Positions 47,609 through 57,696 of a stretch of DNA of 64,000 bases are shown here, in pieces. Source of the DNA: Eretmocerus hayati (taxonomy: Eukaryota; Arthropoda; Insecta; Hymenoptera; Aphelinidae); assembly GCA_029851415.1 (NCBI GenBank), contig CM056741.1, positions 65,958,282-66,022,281 on the forward strand. The letters are read 5' to 3'. The position numbers and the translations under genes were made by a program. The notes beneath the pieces were generated by a model that worked only from the letters and a program-made list of their open reading frames with translations, was not told the DNA's origin and ran no database searches. The number at the start of each line of letters is the position of its first letter. Position 1 is the first letter of the stretch.

Positions 47609-47951
47609 CTACTTACAAGGGGAGGTCCAACCTTGTGGAACACGGATCCTTATGAAACTCTGGGAATCATCTTGTTTTGGTGCAAAATGAAGGTCTCTCC
47701 AAGAATTTAATCCCAGGCCCCTCCTATTTTCAAATACAGCTATGGAGATTAGCATTACCAGTATAGGCCCATGTTAAAATAACACACATATAGATATACT
47801 GACAGTGCTAATCTCTGTAGCTGTATCTCAGGATAGAAGACCCATGGGATTAAACATTTTGAGATACCTTCATTTTGTACCAAAACAAGATGATTCCCAG
47901 AGTTTCATAAGGATCCGTGTTCCACAAGGTTGAACCTTCCCTTGCTAGTTG
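47609..47951. mobile_element. Palindromic MITE, copy 2
   Basis: Inverted arms (ACTTACAAGGGGAGGTCCAA at the left; AACCTTCCCTTGCTAGTTG at the right) with internal boxes GAAACTCTGGGAATCATCTTG-like and GTATCTCAGGATAG shared with the copy at 20,569-20,903. Differences between copies are scattered point changes. It sits inside the minisatellite chain. Confidence 0.85.
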
Positions 47952-48009
47952 ATTTGATGGTCCGATCAGTTGTTCTAAGATCCAATCAGTCAAAACTTTA
48001 TTTTTGGAT

Positions 48010-48790
48010 AGATGGGCTGTGGCTGGGGTCGAGACTGGGGCTGTGACTAACGCTGGAGATTAGGCTTTCGCTGGGACTACGGGTGGAGCTGAGGCTGGGT
48101 CTGTGGTTGAGCTGATGCTGGGACTGAGGCTGGGGTCGAGGTTGGGTCAGGGGCTGAGGCTGGGCTGTGGCTGTGTCTGTGTCTAGGGATGAGGCTGGGG
48201 CTGTGGCTTGGGCTGGGGCTAATGTTGAGGCTGGGTCTGGGACTGGGGCTAAGGCTGAGGCTGTGGCTCGGAGTGGAGCTGGGGCTGAGGCCGAAGCTAA
48301 GGCAGCAGCTACATGCGATCGTTTCAGGCGATTCTGAGACAGCGGGACAGCGCCTCCATCGGAGGCTGCAGTGGCGTTCGCTTCAAATTACATGGAGACG
48401 GCTTAACTGCCACTAGAGGCCCTGCTCGCTGTCTCAGAATTGCCTCAAACGACTGCATGTAGCCGCACCCTAAGGCTGGGGCCAATGTTGGACCTGAGGC
48501 TAAGCTGGAGCGTGGCCGAGGCTGAGGTTGAAGCTAACGCTGAGGCTGAGGCTGTGACTGTGACTAGAGATGATATTGGGCTGGGGCTGGGGCTGGAGCT
48601 GGGGCTAAGGCTGGGGCAGTGGCTGAGCCTGAGACTGACGCTGGGGCTGAGGCTGGAGCTAAGGCTGGGCTGGAGCTGGAGCTGGGTCTTGGGCTAAGGT
48701 TGGTGCTGAGGCTGGGACTGGGGCTAGGGCCGTGGATGGGGCGTGGCTGAGATTGGGTCTGAGGCCGTCGCTGGGACTGGCTAACTGGGC
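48010..48790. repeat. GGCTGG/GGCTGA hexamer minisatellite
   Basis: About 100 degenerate hexamers of the form GGCTGG, GGCTGA, GGCTAA over nearly 0.8 kb, broken once by the MITE at 48,303-48,468. Frames give runs of Leu-Gly-Leu or Pro-Ala and should not be read as genes. Confidence 0.9.
48303..48468. mobile_element. MITE inserted in the hexamer minisatellite, about 165 bp
   Basis: Ends CAGCTACATGCGATCGTTTC and its mirror GACTGCATGTAGCCGC, then ATTCTGAGACAGCG / GCTGTCTCAGAATTGCC. It interrupts the hexamer array. CTAAGGC occurs on both sides and may be a target duplication, but the array itself contains that word. Confidence 0.8.
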
Positions 48791-49039
48791 GAAATTCCCA
48801 GATACTTACTGGAGATTCAGGAACCTCACTATGCGCAACATTACACCAACTCAATAGTTCTCAATCACAGTTACTAGGTTACATCAAGGTAATTATTTCT
48901 TCCGAATCCACTGTATTATGAAATCTCAACGTTACATGGTTGAACTACAGAAGCATATCAGGGGCTCCTACCATATCAGAGACACTTCCAAGCCGAACGA
49001 GCGTTAGCGAGGTAGGCAATAACGCTAGTCAAAATAATT

Positions 49040-49195
49040 GAAAGCCCAGCCAAAATTTGTTCGTCAGCATCTTGCGTATCGGGTTGCCTACGTGGAGGGG
49101 GTCAAGTGTGATGGATGTCCGTATGGGTCATGGGTGGGTCGATGAGTGGGTGGGTTAATGGATTAGTGGTCAGGTGGATGGATGGATGAATGGAC
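49040..49195. repeat. GGGTGG minisatellite, copy 2 with leader
   Basis: Leader AAAGCCCAGCCAAAATTTGT, then TCGTCAGCATCTTGCG, followed by GGGTGGGTCGATGAGTGGG and related units: a diverged direct copy of 46,811-46,990. The segment just before it (48,985-49,032, AAGCCGAACGAGCGTTAGCG) recurs at 50,327-50,370. Confidence 0.75.
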
Positions 49196-49212
49196 CGATG
49201 AATGGATGAGTG

Positions 49213-49366
49213 AATGAGATTTGAAGGATGAGGAGTGAGTCACGAGGAATGAGCTATGAAGAACGAGTTATGAGGAACGAGTTATGAGGAGTGGATTATG
49301 AGGGGTGAGTTATGACAAGTGAGTCACGAGGAATAAGTGATGAGGAACGAGTCATGAGGAACGAGA
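49213..49366. repeat. About 14-bp minisatellite ATGAGGAACGAGTT
   Basis: Ten or so degenerate units (ATGAGGAACGAGTT, ACGAGGAATGAGCT and variants) in direct orientation. Confidence 0.75.
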
Positions 49367-49424
49367 TGTGTCACTGGGAATAGAGATGCTGGAATCTCGT
49401 CCAACTTGTCTGGTCTAATTCATT

Positions 49425-49930
49425 GCAGTTCGTTCCAGTGCGGTCTGGTTAAGTTTTATTCGGCCTCTCTCGGTCTAGCTCGGTCTCATTCGGTCTAGCT
49501 CGGTAAATAGGGGTACATTGGGGTCTATCGGTCTCATTTGGTTTACTTTGGTCAAATTAGGTGTAGCTTAGTCTAGAACGGTCTAATTCGGTCTACTTTA
49601 ATCTAGTGTGGTCTAGTCCGATAGATAGAACGATTTCTTTTAGTTGGGTCTAGTTCTTTCTAAATGAGTTCAATTCAGTCTGGTTCGATGCTGTCAAGTC
49701 TAGTTCGGTAAAAATCAATCTAATTTAGTTCTGTTATATTCAATCAAGTTTAGTTCGGTCCAACTCGGCCCGATTTGTCGTAGTTCGATCGAGTTTGATC
49801 TAGTTTGAGATAATTTGGACAAGCTCGGTCTTGTTCGGTGTAGTTAGGTTCAGTTCGATATAGTTCGGTCTACTGCGATCTAGTCTTGTCTAATCTAGCT
49901 TAGTTCGGTCTAATTAAAACTAGCTCATCA
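49425..49930. repeat. About 10-bp minisatellite TCGGTCTAGT
   Basis: Some 45 degenerate units of TCGGTCTAGT/TCGGTCTAAT over 0.5 kb. The units drift gradually along the array, as in an old minisatellite. Confidence 0.8.
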
Positions 49931-52030
49931 GTAAAATCTTCAACACTGCTATTAATACTCCGTGGTCACCCCAGGGTTAATGGTTTTATGCAGGGTCTTT
50001 AATTCATTCCTACGCCACACAGACAACAGCACCCAACCCGCGGATCAACTCTTAACCTTCAGGTTACCAACGACTAAATACCAGTGTTGATAGATCGGGC
50101 CTTCCATTTAGCCAAGACAGCCGTTTCGAAAATTGAGAACAATATATTCGAATTTTTTTAATTCTATATATCTCTCAGCAGCAGCATAACTCAAGATAAT
50201 ACTATTTTTGCAAACTTCGTGATAAACTTTTACCCGGCACCTTGAGTCCATCGTCAATCATTATCTTACAACTATCATCATTGAGCTACAAAAACATTTC
50301 AGGGGCCTCTGACTTATCAAGGACATTTACAAGCCGAACGAGCGGTAGCGAGTGCGGCAATAACGCTAGTTGTGAATTCGAAACTCAGCCAAGACTTTGT
50401 TGTAAATGCATCCATAAAAGCTAGGGCTGCGAAAAACTTGGTCCTATTGATGCACGTCTATCTTGAGAACTGGCCCAGATGAATTCGAAATCTAGATCTA
50501 AATAAGGAAACGAACAAGTCATCATTGAATTAGAATTTTTAGTCAAAAAATCATTGCACAAAGTCGCGAAAAACGATTGTATTCCGTTCATCCGAGCTTT
50601 TGCTTGTATATTTTCTTTCTCACACTCCAACTCTTTTTGGCTTGTCCTCGAGCTGGCGCGCGCGCGCGTGAAATGAAGGTCAAAATGAAAGCACTTACAC
50701 ATGCACTCCACTTCGTTTGTTTTGCGGTAGCATAGCAAATCTTCTCGGCTAGTAGAGAGATTCAAGAGAGATAGTAAAATTGGGCAACGTGAACGAAGCT
50801 CGGCCATCAAAAGAGGAACTACCTGTGAGATTGGATTTGCTGGATCAATTGGACCATGATCTAATTTTATCCCGGATGCAACTAACTTTGTTGCTTTTGA
50901 AATCAATCACTCCGATATTTCATGAGTGTACGAAATTGAATCAACAAATTTGAAGAACGTGAGGTTGTTTGCATACATCCTATTATTAGGCCAGAAATTT
51001 GTTGATTGTTCAAGACATTCATTCATGATACGTATGTATTGAGGCAATCCGGAGGATTTGAATGACCAATGATAGAATGAGTAAAACCATTTAGAAATCT
51101 ACAATTCCAACGCGGTGATTATTAGTGAGCAAAATTGGTACAACAAAGCATTGCGATAGAAATGCTGGACCGGTTTCCACTGATAACAAAACTGAAACAG
51201 AGTTAATGAAATCTGTACGGTCAAACTAGTTCGACAATTCAACTGATTATGAATTAATGGTACTTTGGAAGGGAAAAAAAATTGGGCGTTCAATAGCCTC
51301 GTGATACGTCTAATTCTGGTCGAATTAATCTATTCTGCTATTCAGAGGATTTGCATTAGAGTGAAAGCTTTCCTCAAATGCATCTGTGAATCATCAGTGA
51401 GGGTACAACCTACTACAAATTGTGGCGGAACATTCATTGCTATGGAGACTGTGTTTCGAAAGTCAATCACGGGGAGTTCTGCGCATAATATTCAGCGTGT
51501 TTGTGGGTAGTGTTAGATTTCGCGAGCTATCGGCACTCCATGATGAGCTTTGCAGACAGTTATATATTGATGAAAACTGGGTCATCTTCTCGGAATCCCT
51601 CAATCGCAAAGATTCATCTCCATCGGAAACTATCTGTCTGCTGCACAAACGTAACTGAAATACGAAGATGAGTTTCACGGCTAGTTTTCCAACGTTTCAA
51701 TACGAAATGGATTTTGGGTGAGATACGATCAATATAGATTCAAGAATTGTCCATTTTCATGGATGAAAACACAAACCAAAGGATGGATATAATCATGATC
51801 AGGAATTATCCAAGCGGCTCCCTTTCCCTGTGGGGATGATAATGGGGTTATCAACTGTAACTTACAGTCCACCATGAGCAATAACAAAATTAACTGCGAG
51901 TCACATCTGTAAACCTTGTTAAACTTTCCTACAAGGTTGACGAGTGAGATTCTGACCTTTCGTGATTGCAAGCTCATGAGTATTCATTATCATCCCCAAA
52001 TTCTCTGATTAAACAACGTTCCCGATAGAT
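49931..52030. other. Mostly non-coding, a few orphan frames
   Basis: Contains a diverged copy of the AAGCCGAACGAGCGGTAGCG segment (50,327-50,370) and an alternating CG tract at about 50,656-50,669. A minus-strand frame of 161 codons (50,421-50,906) and a plus-strand frame near 51,500-51,655 (with RELSALHDELCRQLYIDENW) look partly protein-like, but no family is recognised and no splice partners were found. Confidence 0.4.
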
Positions 52031-52702
52031 CTCCCCAGACATGGCCCTGGATTGTATGATAAACGCTGTTTCAGACCCAGAAACCAATGAAATTGACCCC
52101 AGTCTTCTTCAGCAAAGTCCTGCAAGCTCCTCATCGCGCTCACCAAGGAGCTTTGCACTCAGCCACCACCTCACCACTCTGCTTCTGGGCTCTATATCAA
52201 GCCACTCACTCGTACATCCTCGAGATAGAGAAAGAGAGCTTGCGCAAGCGCGTCCGAGTTGACTATCGACCCGCCACGGGGCAATAGGGTTGCCGGCTGA
52301 TCGCAGCCTGGCGCAGGTCCGTAAAGCTCTCTTTCTACCTCACTATCTTTCTCTCGCTTCCTCGTGTTCTGAAACGCGCGTGACCCAGCCAGAGCGCGCC
52401 TTCTGCAGCAGTCGGCCGCGCGAGCCCGTACCATCTACACCGCGCCGCCCTCTCATTGCAAGTGCAACGCGACCCAATGGGGTCCTTCATTACCTCCAGA
52501 GCTTGCAAGCTCTTGGACCCCATAAAATTTTTCCATTCTTGCAAGTTTCAGCCGCAAGCTTAAGAATGAGGCCCCGACTGCAGCACGCTGCGCGACGACG
52601 GTCGATTACTCGACAACCGGCTACCACCACCATCATCTCACACGGCCCAGAGCTTTAATAGAACCAACGAACTTGAAAACAAAAAAAAAAGAAAAAATTG
52701 GC
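52031..52702 (+). promoter_or_regulatory. GC-rich leader of the adenylyl cyclase gene
   Basis: CpG-rich sequence directly before the start codon, probably 5' untranslated region and proximal promoter. It holds three GAGCTTGC/GCAAGCTC sites (52,122, 52,236 and the 14-bp perfect palindrome GAGCTTGCAAGCTC at 52,499-52,512). Frames here are shadows of base composition. Confidence 0.4.
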
Positions 52703-53248
52703 ATGGCGACTAACGAGGAGTCATACTTACACAGCGGCCGGCCCGCCCGTCTGCTACGTCCGAGTTTCACCTGTGAGCGACTCGAGAGGCTGTATCGCTC
52801 GGGCTCACTGCATCAGCGCCGGGGCGGGCTACAGTGTTTCCTCTTGGCTGCGGTATTTTTCGACTTTTACGCGTTGTTTTTGCCCGTTGGGGCTGGTGGA
52901 GATGCCGAGCTGCCGAGAAGGGGTCTCACATTTGGTCTACTGGCCCTCAATCTGTGCCTGCTTGCTTGGGCCGAGCGCGGTACGAGAGCACGCGACGCTC
53001 TGTGGTCTGTGGTACCCCACGTGGCCTGGCTCTCGGCCCTAACTCAGCTGGTTGCTCAGCTGTGGTTGCATCCGGATCAGCCTACTCCTAGACACTTCCT
53101 TGGTTGGCTGCTACTATTGCTTTATCTGTACTTTGCGACGCTGCCTGTGAGATTTTCCCTGTGCTGCATCCTGGCCGTTGGGACGGCTGCTCTGTATTTG
53201 CTTACGGTTTTGCATTTGGCTCCAGCGGCACTGCCCCTCGACGTTCTG
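52703..53248 (+). CDS. Adenylyl cyclase type 3-like, first coding exon (partial gene)
   Basis: ATG at 52,703 in good context (GGCATGGC) opens 182 codons that end at CTG|GTGAGT in phase 0. Residues 26-40 (RLERLYRSGSLHQRR) match the conserved lead-in to membrane cassette 1 of class III adenylyl cyclases. Five hydrophobic helices follow at about 43-62, 75-91, 100-122, 133-148 and 151-173. The phrases FLLAAVFFDFYALF, VVPHVAWLSALTQ and GW(x10)ATLP resemble type 3 enzymes (mammalian ADCY3, fly Ac3) more than other types, as I recall them. The family makes cAMP from ATP at the plasma or ciliary membrane. The sixth helix and both catalytic domains are not in this window, so intron 1 exceeds 10.7 kb. 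Type assignment is likely but not certain. Confidence 0.75.
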
Positions 53249-55700
53249 GTGAGTTGTTGCTTTATTATTATTGAGGGAGATGAGCTTGCAAGCTTGCAAA
53301 AGGATGGATGATGATGATGATGATGAGACAGGCCTCGCTCGAAGCGCTGATCGATACCGCGTGCCGCAGCCAAGGAGACGAGCCTATCGATCGTGCAAAA
53401 CGCGCGCGAAAAAGCTTTGCCTCGTGTGTGTGTTTACAAGCCCACCAACAACGAGCTTGCAAGAAAAAGAGGGTGAACCACGTGAATGATATTGACGTGT
53501 GCCGGTAATTTCTGCGCGATCCCCCTTGATTGTCGCTTTTTTCGTAAGAGATTGTTCAGAGGACGGAGAAAAGGAAAATGAATTTGGTTGGAGGTTCGAT
53601 GAGGGTGGGACAGTTAGACGATCTCATTTTGAGGCGCCGCGAGCAATAAATGGATCTCAAATGGATGTGTAGGAGGGTAAAATAATGTGCAGGGAGTAGA
53701 TGGGTGGGGTACATTTTTGCTCCGCCGTGTGATCATGACTAATCAATTCAGACGGATTATCGACTGGCAAGCAACTATTTGTCTCCCTTACTACCGAATT
53801 CAAACTCCATGTACGCCGCTGATGGATTGCCTTTGACGGTTAATGAGATTTCTCTTGGTTACGCTCAATTTTACCCTGCCTTTGACAGAAAATACACGCC
53901 TTGTTTGCGAGCGCGCTGTTCCTGATGCATGGGTTTACAGCGTTCCGATGCCGTGCATATCGATTCGACGTCGGGAAAAGAACGATTGACTCTGGAATTA
54001 CGAGTTATCACGCAGGAAGTGAGGATGATAAATTTAGTCGAGCGAAATTTGATCTTGGAATTATTATGCATGCCCTCGGCTTCCTTTAAATTTTCGCTTC
54101 TGCCGTGCTACACAGTTGAATCATATGATCTCTCTTTTCATGCTGGGCTATTCAAAAATTGAATTGTAGTAATTATCGCGCCGTGACCAGGCACAATCTC
54201 ATTGTCACCGTTATAATACAGAAATGGCATTCAAATCTTGAGCTGTACAACGGATTCTGCTATTGAATATTCATTGTTTCGCATCCATGAAGTATTGCAA
54301 TGGAATTTTGATTATGCAGAAAATATTTCATATATTGTTATGGATAATTCAAATATTCAAACAAAATAGATGAAGGTATTCCAAGTCCGGCGGTTTTTGA
54401 TGGAATAGATGATTCTATGAATATGATCAATGGATTGATGAAAGATCCAAGTTTCACACTGCATGTAGAACAAAATTCTGACTCTCAAACACAAAATGAT
54501 ACAAAACTCAAATTCATTTTGGAACCTTGGTATCACCATTCACCTCAAAATTGCGATATAATGACTCGTTCCACAGCAAAATACTGGTATTTCTTAATAT
54601 CCGACGAATGTGACCCGATGGACATTGTTTTTATACCCAGTGAGTCGAAAAACAACGATATAAAATAACGGGAATTATTTGCTCGATTCGAAAAGTGATG
54701 CATTGTGAAGATTTAGATTTATCTTCAACTCATCGCCAAGTAAGAACGTAAATGATTATGATAGATATGGTCAAACAATGAGCGCTCTGGCGGGCTGTCG
54801 GAGAGCTCAGAAACCAATTATGAAAGGTTGAAGGTTGATTCCGAGAAAGCTGAGAGAAGATGAGATGAACAATTGCTTGCTCGCTCTGGTTATTTTTTTC
54901 GCAGTGCAAATTAGATCGACTTCGATCCAAGAAAAGGTTCTCTGGCTATCGGTATACCTAAACACAGACGAGAATATAATAACAACCGCGTCTCTCTTCG
55001 AAATAATATGCGACATGATGAAATAATGGATGAGATCGAGTATTTGGATGATTTTCAGAATGTAATATCAGAATTGGGGATAGAAACCCAATTTATTTCG
55101 GACATCAAACCATACTAAATAACGGATATTCCATAAAGTTCACCTCGAACAGAAAGTATAGTCTATCAAATAGGTTCACCCTTCTGATACTCATTTTTTT
55201 CTTTAAATATTTGATCCGAGTCTCACCTGTTGTCAACAGGTGTCAACATGGCGCAAAGCTGATGATTATACTTTTACATTGCAATCTGACCTGGTAATTT
55301 ACTCGGTTGGATCAACTATTCCTGAAGTCTCATAATATATTACTATTTGAAAATTTGAATGATTCTTTAGGTATGATATGAACTGACTCATTTCATGTTG
55401 TCACCACACAGATTTTGGGTTGTGTTGAGGAAAGGAGCATAAATGCTGTATTGGAGAAACTATGCATGATCACGAGAAGACAGCAGACTTTAATAGTAAC
55501 GACGTCAATAATGAGATTATGAATACTTTCAAGACAAATTTGCATACTAATTACCGAACTGTGTCTGTAAATTCAAATTATTTGAACAATGTTCACATTG
55601 ACGCAGAATACAGTTCTTAATTTTGCCTATGTCATGTCTCTTGATATCAGAGCCTTATCAGAAGTGAGATCCTGGCTATACATAAGTGCAGTCCAGTGAC
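53249..55700 (+). other. Start of cyclase intron 1; orphan frames at 54.3-55.0 kb
   Basis: The intron begins with two GAGCTTGC words (53,282 and 53,453). An open stretch from 54,312 to 54,668 (including SPAVFDGIDDSMNMINGL and STAKYWYFLISDECD) and another at 54,865-55,026 that opens with a signal-like MNNCLLALVIFFAVQ look protein-like but match nothing I know. They may be relics of a gene or mobile element. Confidence 0.35.
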
Positions 55701-55714
55701 CAAAAATTGTATGC

Positions 55715-55843
55715 AATACCCTGGTAGAAATGTGACCAATTTTTTGGCCACCCATGCAATGTATAGATATAGTGACAATGCAATTGGATTTGACTTGGTC
55801 AGTTTTTGGCCAAAAAATACTCACAATTTCTACCAGGGTATTT
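55715..55843. mobile_element. Small MITE, about 130 bp
   Basis: AATACCCTGGTAGAAATGTG then AATTTTTTGGCCA on the left is mirrored by TTTTTGGCCAAAAAATACTC and AATTTCTACCAGGGTATT on the right. It lies about 280 bp past the 3' end of the LRP-like gene. Confidence 0.78.
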
Positions 55844-56124
55844 CAGTTTTTTTCAACAACTTCACCGCAAAAAGTCATATCTTTACCAAGATTCACAGAT
55901 TCAATAACTTTTCCCGTCTTTGCGAAACTATTCCAAACAAGTCAATGATACTTCAACACACAATCAAAGATAGAAGACTTTTCTGAAATAAGCTATCATC
56001 TTCGATTTGTACGACATGGCAGTGTCTATTCATGAGTGAGATCATATTCAGGTAAAGACTCGCAAGCTCGTTTTACATCTCGAGCGCAATATTACATGGA
56101 CTCCAATCCAGTATAACCATGCTT

Positions 56125-57696
56125 TCAGCGCACTCCCACTGGTCGACAAGTTTTCCCATCGGTCTCAATGATCTGATGATCTTCGCACAAACAGATTTTC
56201 TGTAGCTGATCCGTTACATTCACGGAATTGGGCCCGCTCACCACAACTCTAGGCTCTCTGAAACAGAACTGCGTGCAACCTCCATTTTTCGTAGCGCAAG
56301 GATTACTCGGCTCGATCCTCTGCAAGCTCGGACTGAAAATTCTTGCTGCAGCCAGGTCATACGTTTCCTCTACTCCCCTATCCCCAGGAGATGGCACAAC
56401 TCTGATTGCACCTCTCCCGGTGAGCTTGTCGATCCTCCAGATACTGCTTGAATTAGCCACGTATGCGTACCTATCGTGCAAGCTCACGCACCTGGGCTCG
56501 TCCACTGCCGAAAGATTCACACTTCTTAGATTACTTCCTGTGAAGTCCGCGCTGTGCAGTTGCCAACCGTCTTTACTGATCCAGTACAGCCTAGATTCTT
56601 CGTGGTCTATAGCTAGACAATTTGAAGTAGCATCGATGGAATCTTTCAAATTGATTGAAAAAACGGTAGTTTTAAGTCCGTGAGTTCGATAGATGCGAAC
56701 AGTCCCGTCTGTATGAATCACCGTGAAAAAAAATTGGCCCGAGTTGGGGTGTACCGCGACCGACATCGGCTGTCCTTGAGATGTTTGGAAGGTATGCAGG
56801 GTTTTTCTAAATCGCGATTTGCCCTCAGCTCGTAAAACTAATATTGCTGAGCTGCTTGGTGTGAAGCCTACGCCGGGACAGCTACCTCTGATATAGTACA
56901 CGTCCCCGGTAACCCAATCGTAGGAAACCTGTTTCAGACATTTTTCACCATTCTGAAGTACAAATTCAGAGGCTTCGGCAAGCTTTACAGAACCTAAAAG
57001 TTCATCGTCAGCGTACACCAAGCTACCCGTTCCATTAACGCTCACATCTAGGTCCAAAGTTATCTTGTTCTTTAATTGCATAGTGCGACTCAAGTGAATG
57101 GGTTCTATCGCATCGGTGAAGCTTTCCTGGTCAATTTTTTCACTCAATATCCTACCCCTGACGAAGCCACTCTTCACGAATAGTAGATAGTCTCTCGCAA
57201 GCTCGCAGCTTTTCAAATCCTTTCTCAACTGGTAACCGACAAAACAAGCACATTTGCGACCAACTCCACCATTGGCACTACTCGTAAGCAAGCACAGATG
57301 CTGGCAGTCTCCGTTAGAGAGCTTGCAAGGATTTTCAACATTGGGAAAGCTCTCAGCGTAGACCTTAATGGCTTTGGGGTCGTCGAAGGGCATCTGGTGG
57401 ACATCGGAGTCCTCGCAAATGCCTCCATTTGTCATTGTACAGGACCACAGAGTCCGGATGTTTGACTCGTTGGGTGGCAAAGTCCAAAATAGACGGATAC
57501 CCGATACACCCAGGCTAGTCGATTTGCAAGCTCGTACGACAATTGCTTGGTTTGAACCGTCGTAGTTGGAACTCATGATCTTCTCAAAATCGTTCCAATA
57601 TAGTTTTGGAGTCTGCATGTCGACGGCAACGGATGTTGCGCAGAAACTTGTGATGATTTTTGTGATGGATGATCCGTCCATGGAGCATCTGATTAT
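56125..57696 (-). CDS. LRP-like gene, coding exon 3 (terminal)
   Basis: Acceptor CCATTTCAG ends at 57,697; the first codons are IIRCS, completing an LDL-receptor class B repeat begun in exon 2. It carries the end of propeller 1, EGF 1, all of propeller 2 and EGF 2 in one 1.57-kb exon, ending in a TGA at 56,127-56,125. Five GAGCTTGC words fall in this exon, in three different codon frames. Confidence 0.92.
   Translation of the reverse strand: MIRCSMDGSSITKIITSFCATSVAVDMQTPKLYWNDFEKIMSSNYDGSNQAIVVRACKSTSLGVSGIRLFWTLPPNESNIRTLWSCTMTNGGICEDSDVHQMPFDDPKAIKVYAESFPNVENPCKLSNGDCQHLCLLTSSANGGVGRKCACFVGYQLRKDLKSCELARDYLLFVKSGFVRGRILSEKIDQESFTDAIEPIHLSRTMQLKNKITLDLDVSVNGTGSLVYADDELLGSVKLAEASEFVLQNGEKCLKQVSYDWVTGDVYYIRGSCPGVGFTPSSSAILVLRAEGKSRFRKTLHTFQTSQGQPMSVAVHPNSGQFFFTVIHTDGTVRIYRTHGLKTTVFSINLKDSIDATSNCLAIDHEESRLYWISKDGWQLHSADFTGSNLRSVNLSAVDEPRCVSLHDRYAYVANSSSIWRIDKLTGRGAIRVVPSPGDRGVEETYDLAAARIFSPSLQRIEPSNPCATKNGGCTQFCFREPRVVVSGPNSVNVTDQLQKICLCEDHQIIETDGKTCRPVGVR

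Noticed and set aside
48189..48854. Leu-Gly-rich and Pro-Ala-rich frames
   Set aside because: They are direct translations of the GGCTGG hexamer minisatellite.
52290..52658. Frame of 122 codons before the cyclase start
   Set aside because: It has no good ATG, low-complexity arginine- and proline-rich text and lies in the probable untranslated leader.
56228..56683. Plus-strand frame of 151 codons
   Set aside because: It is antisense to the well-supported LRP-like coding exon.
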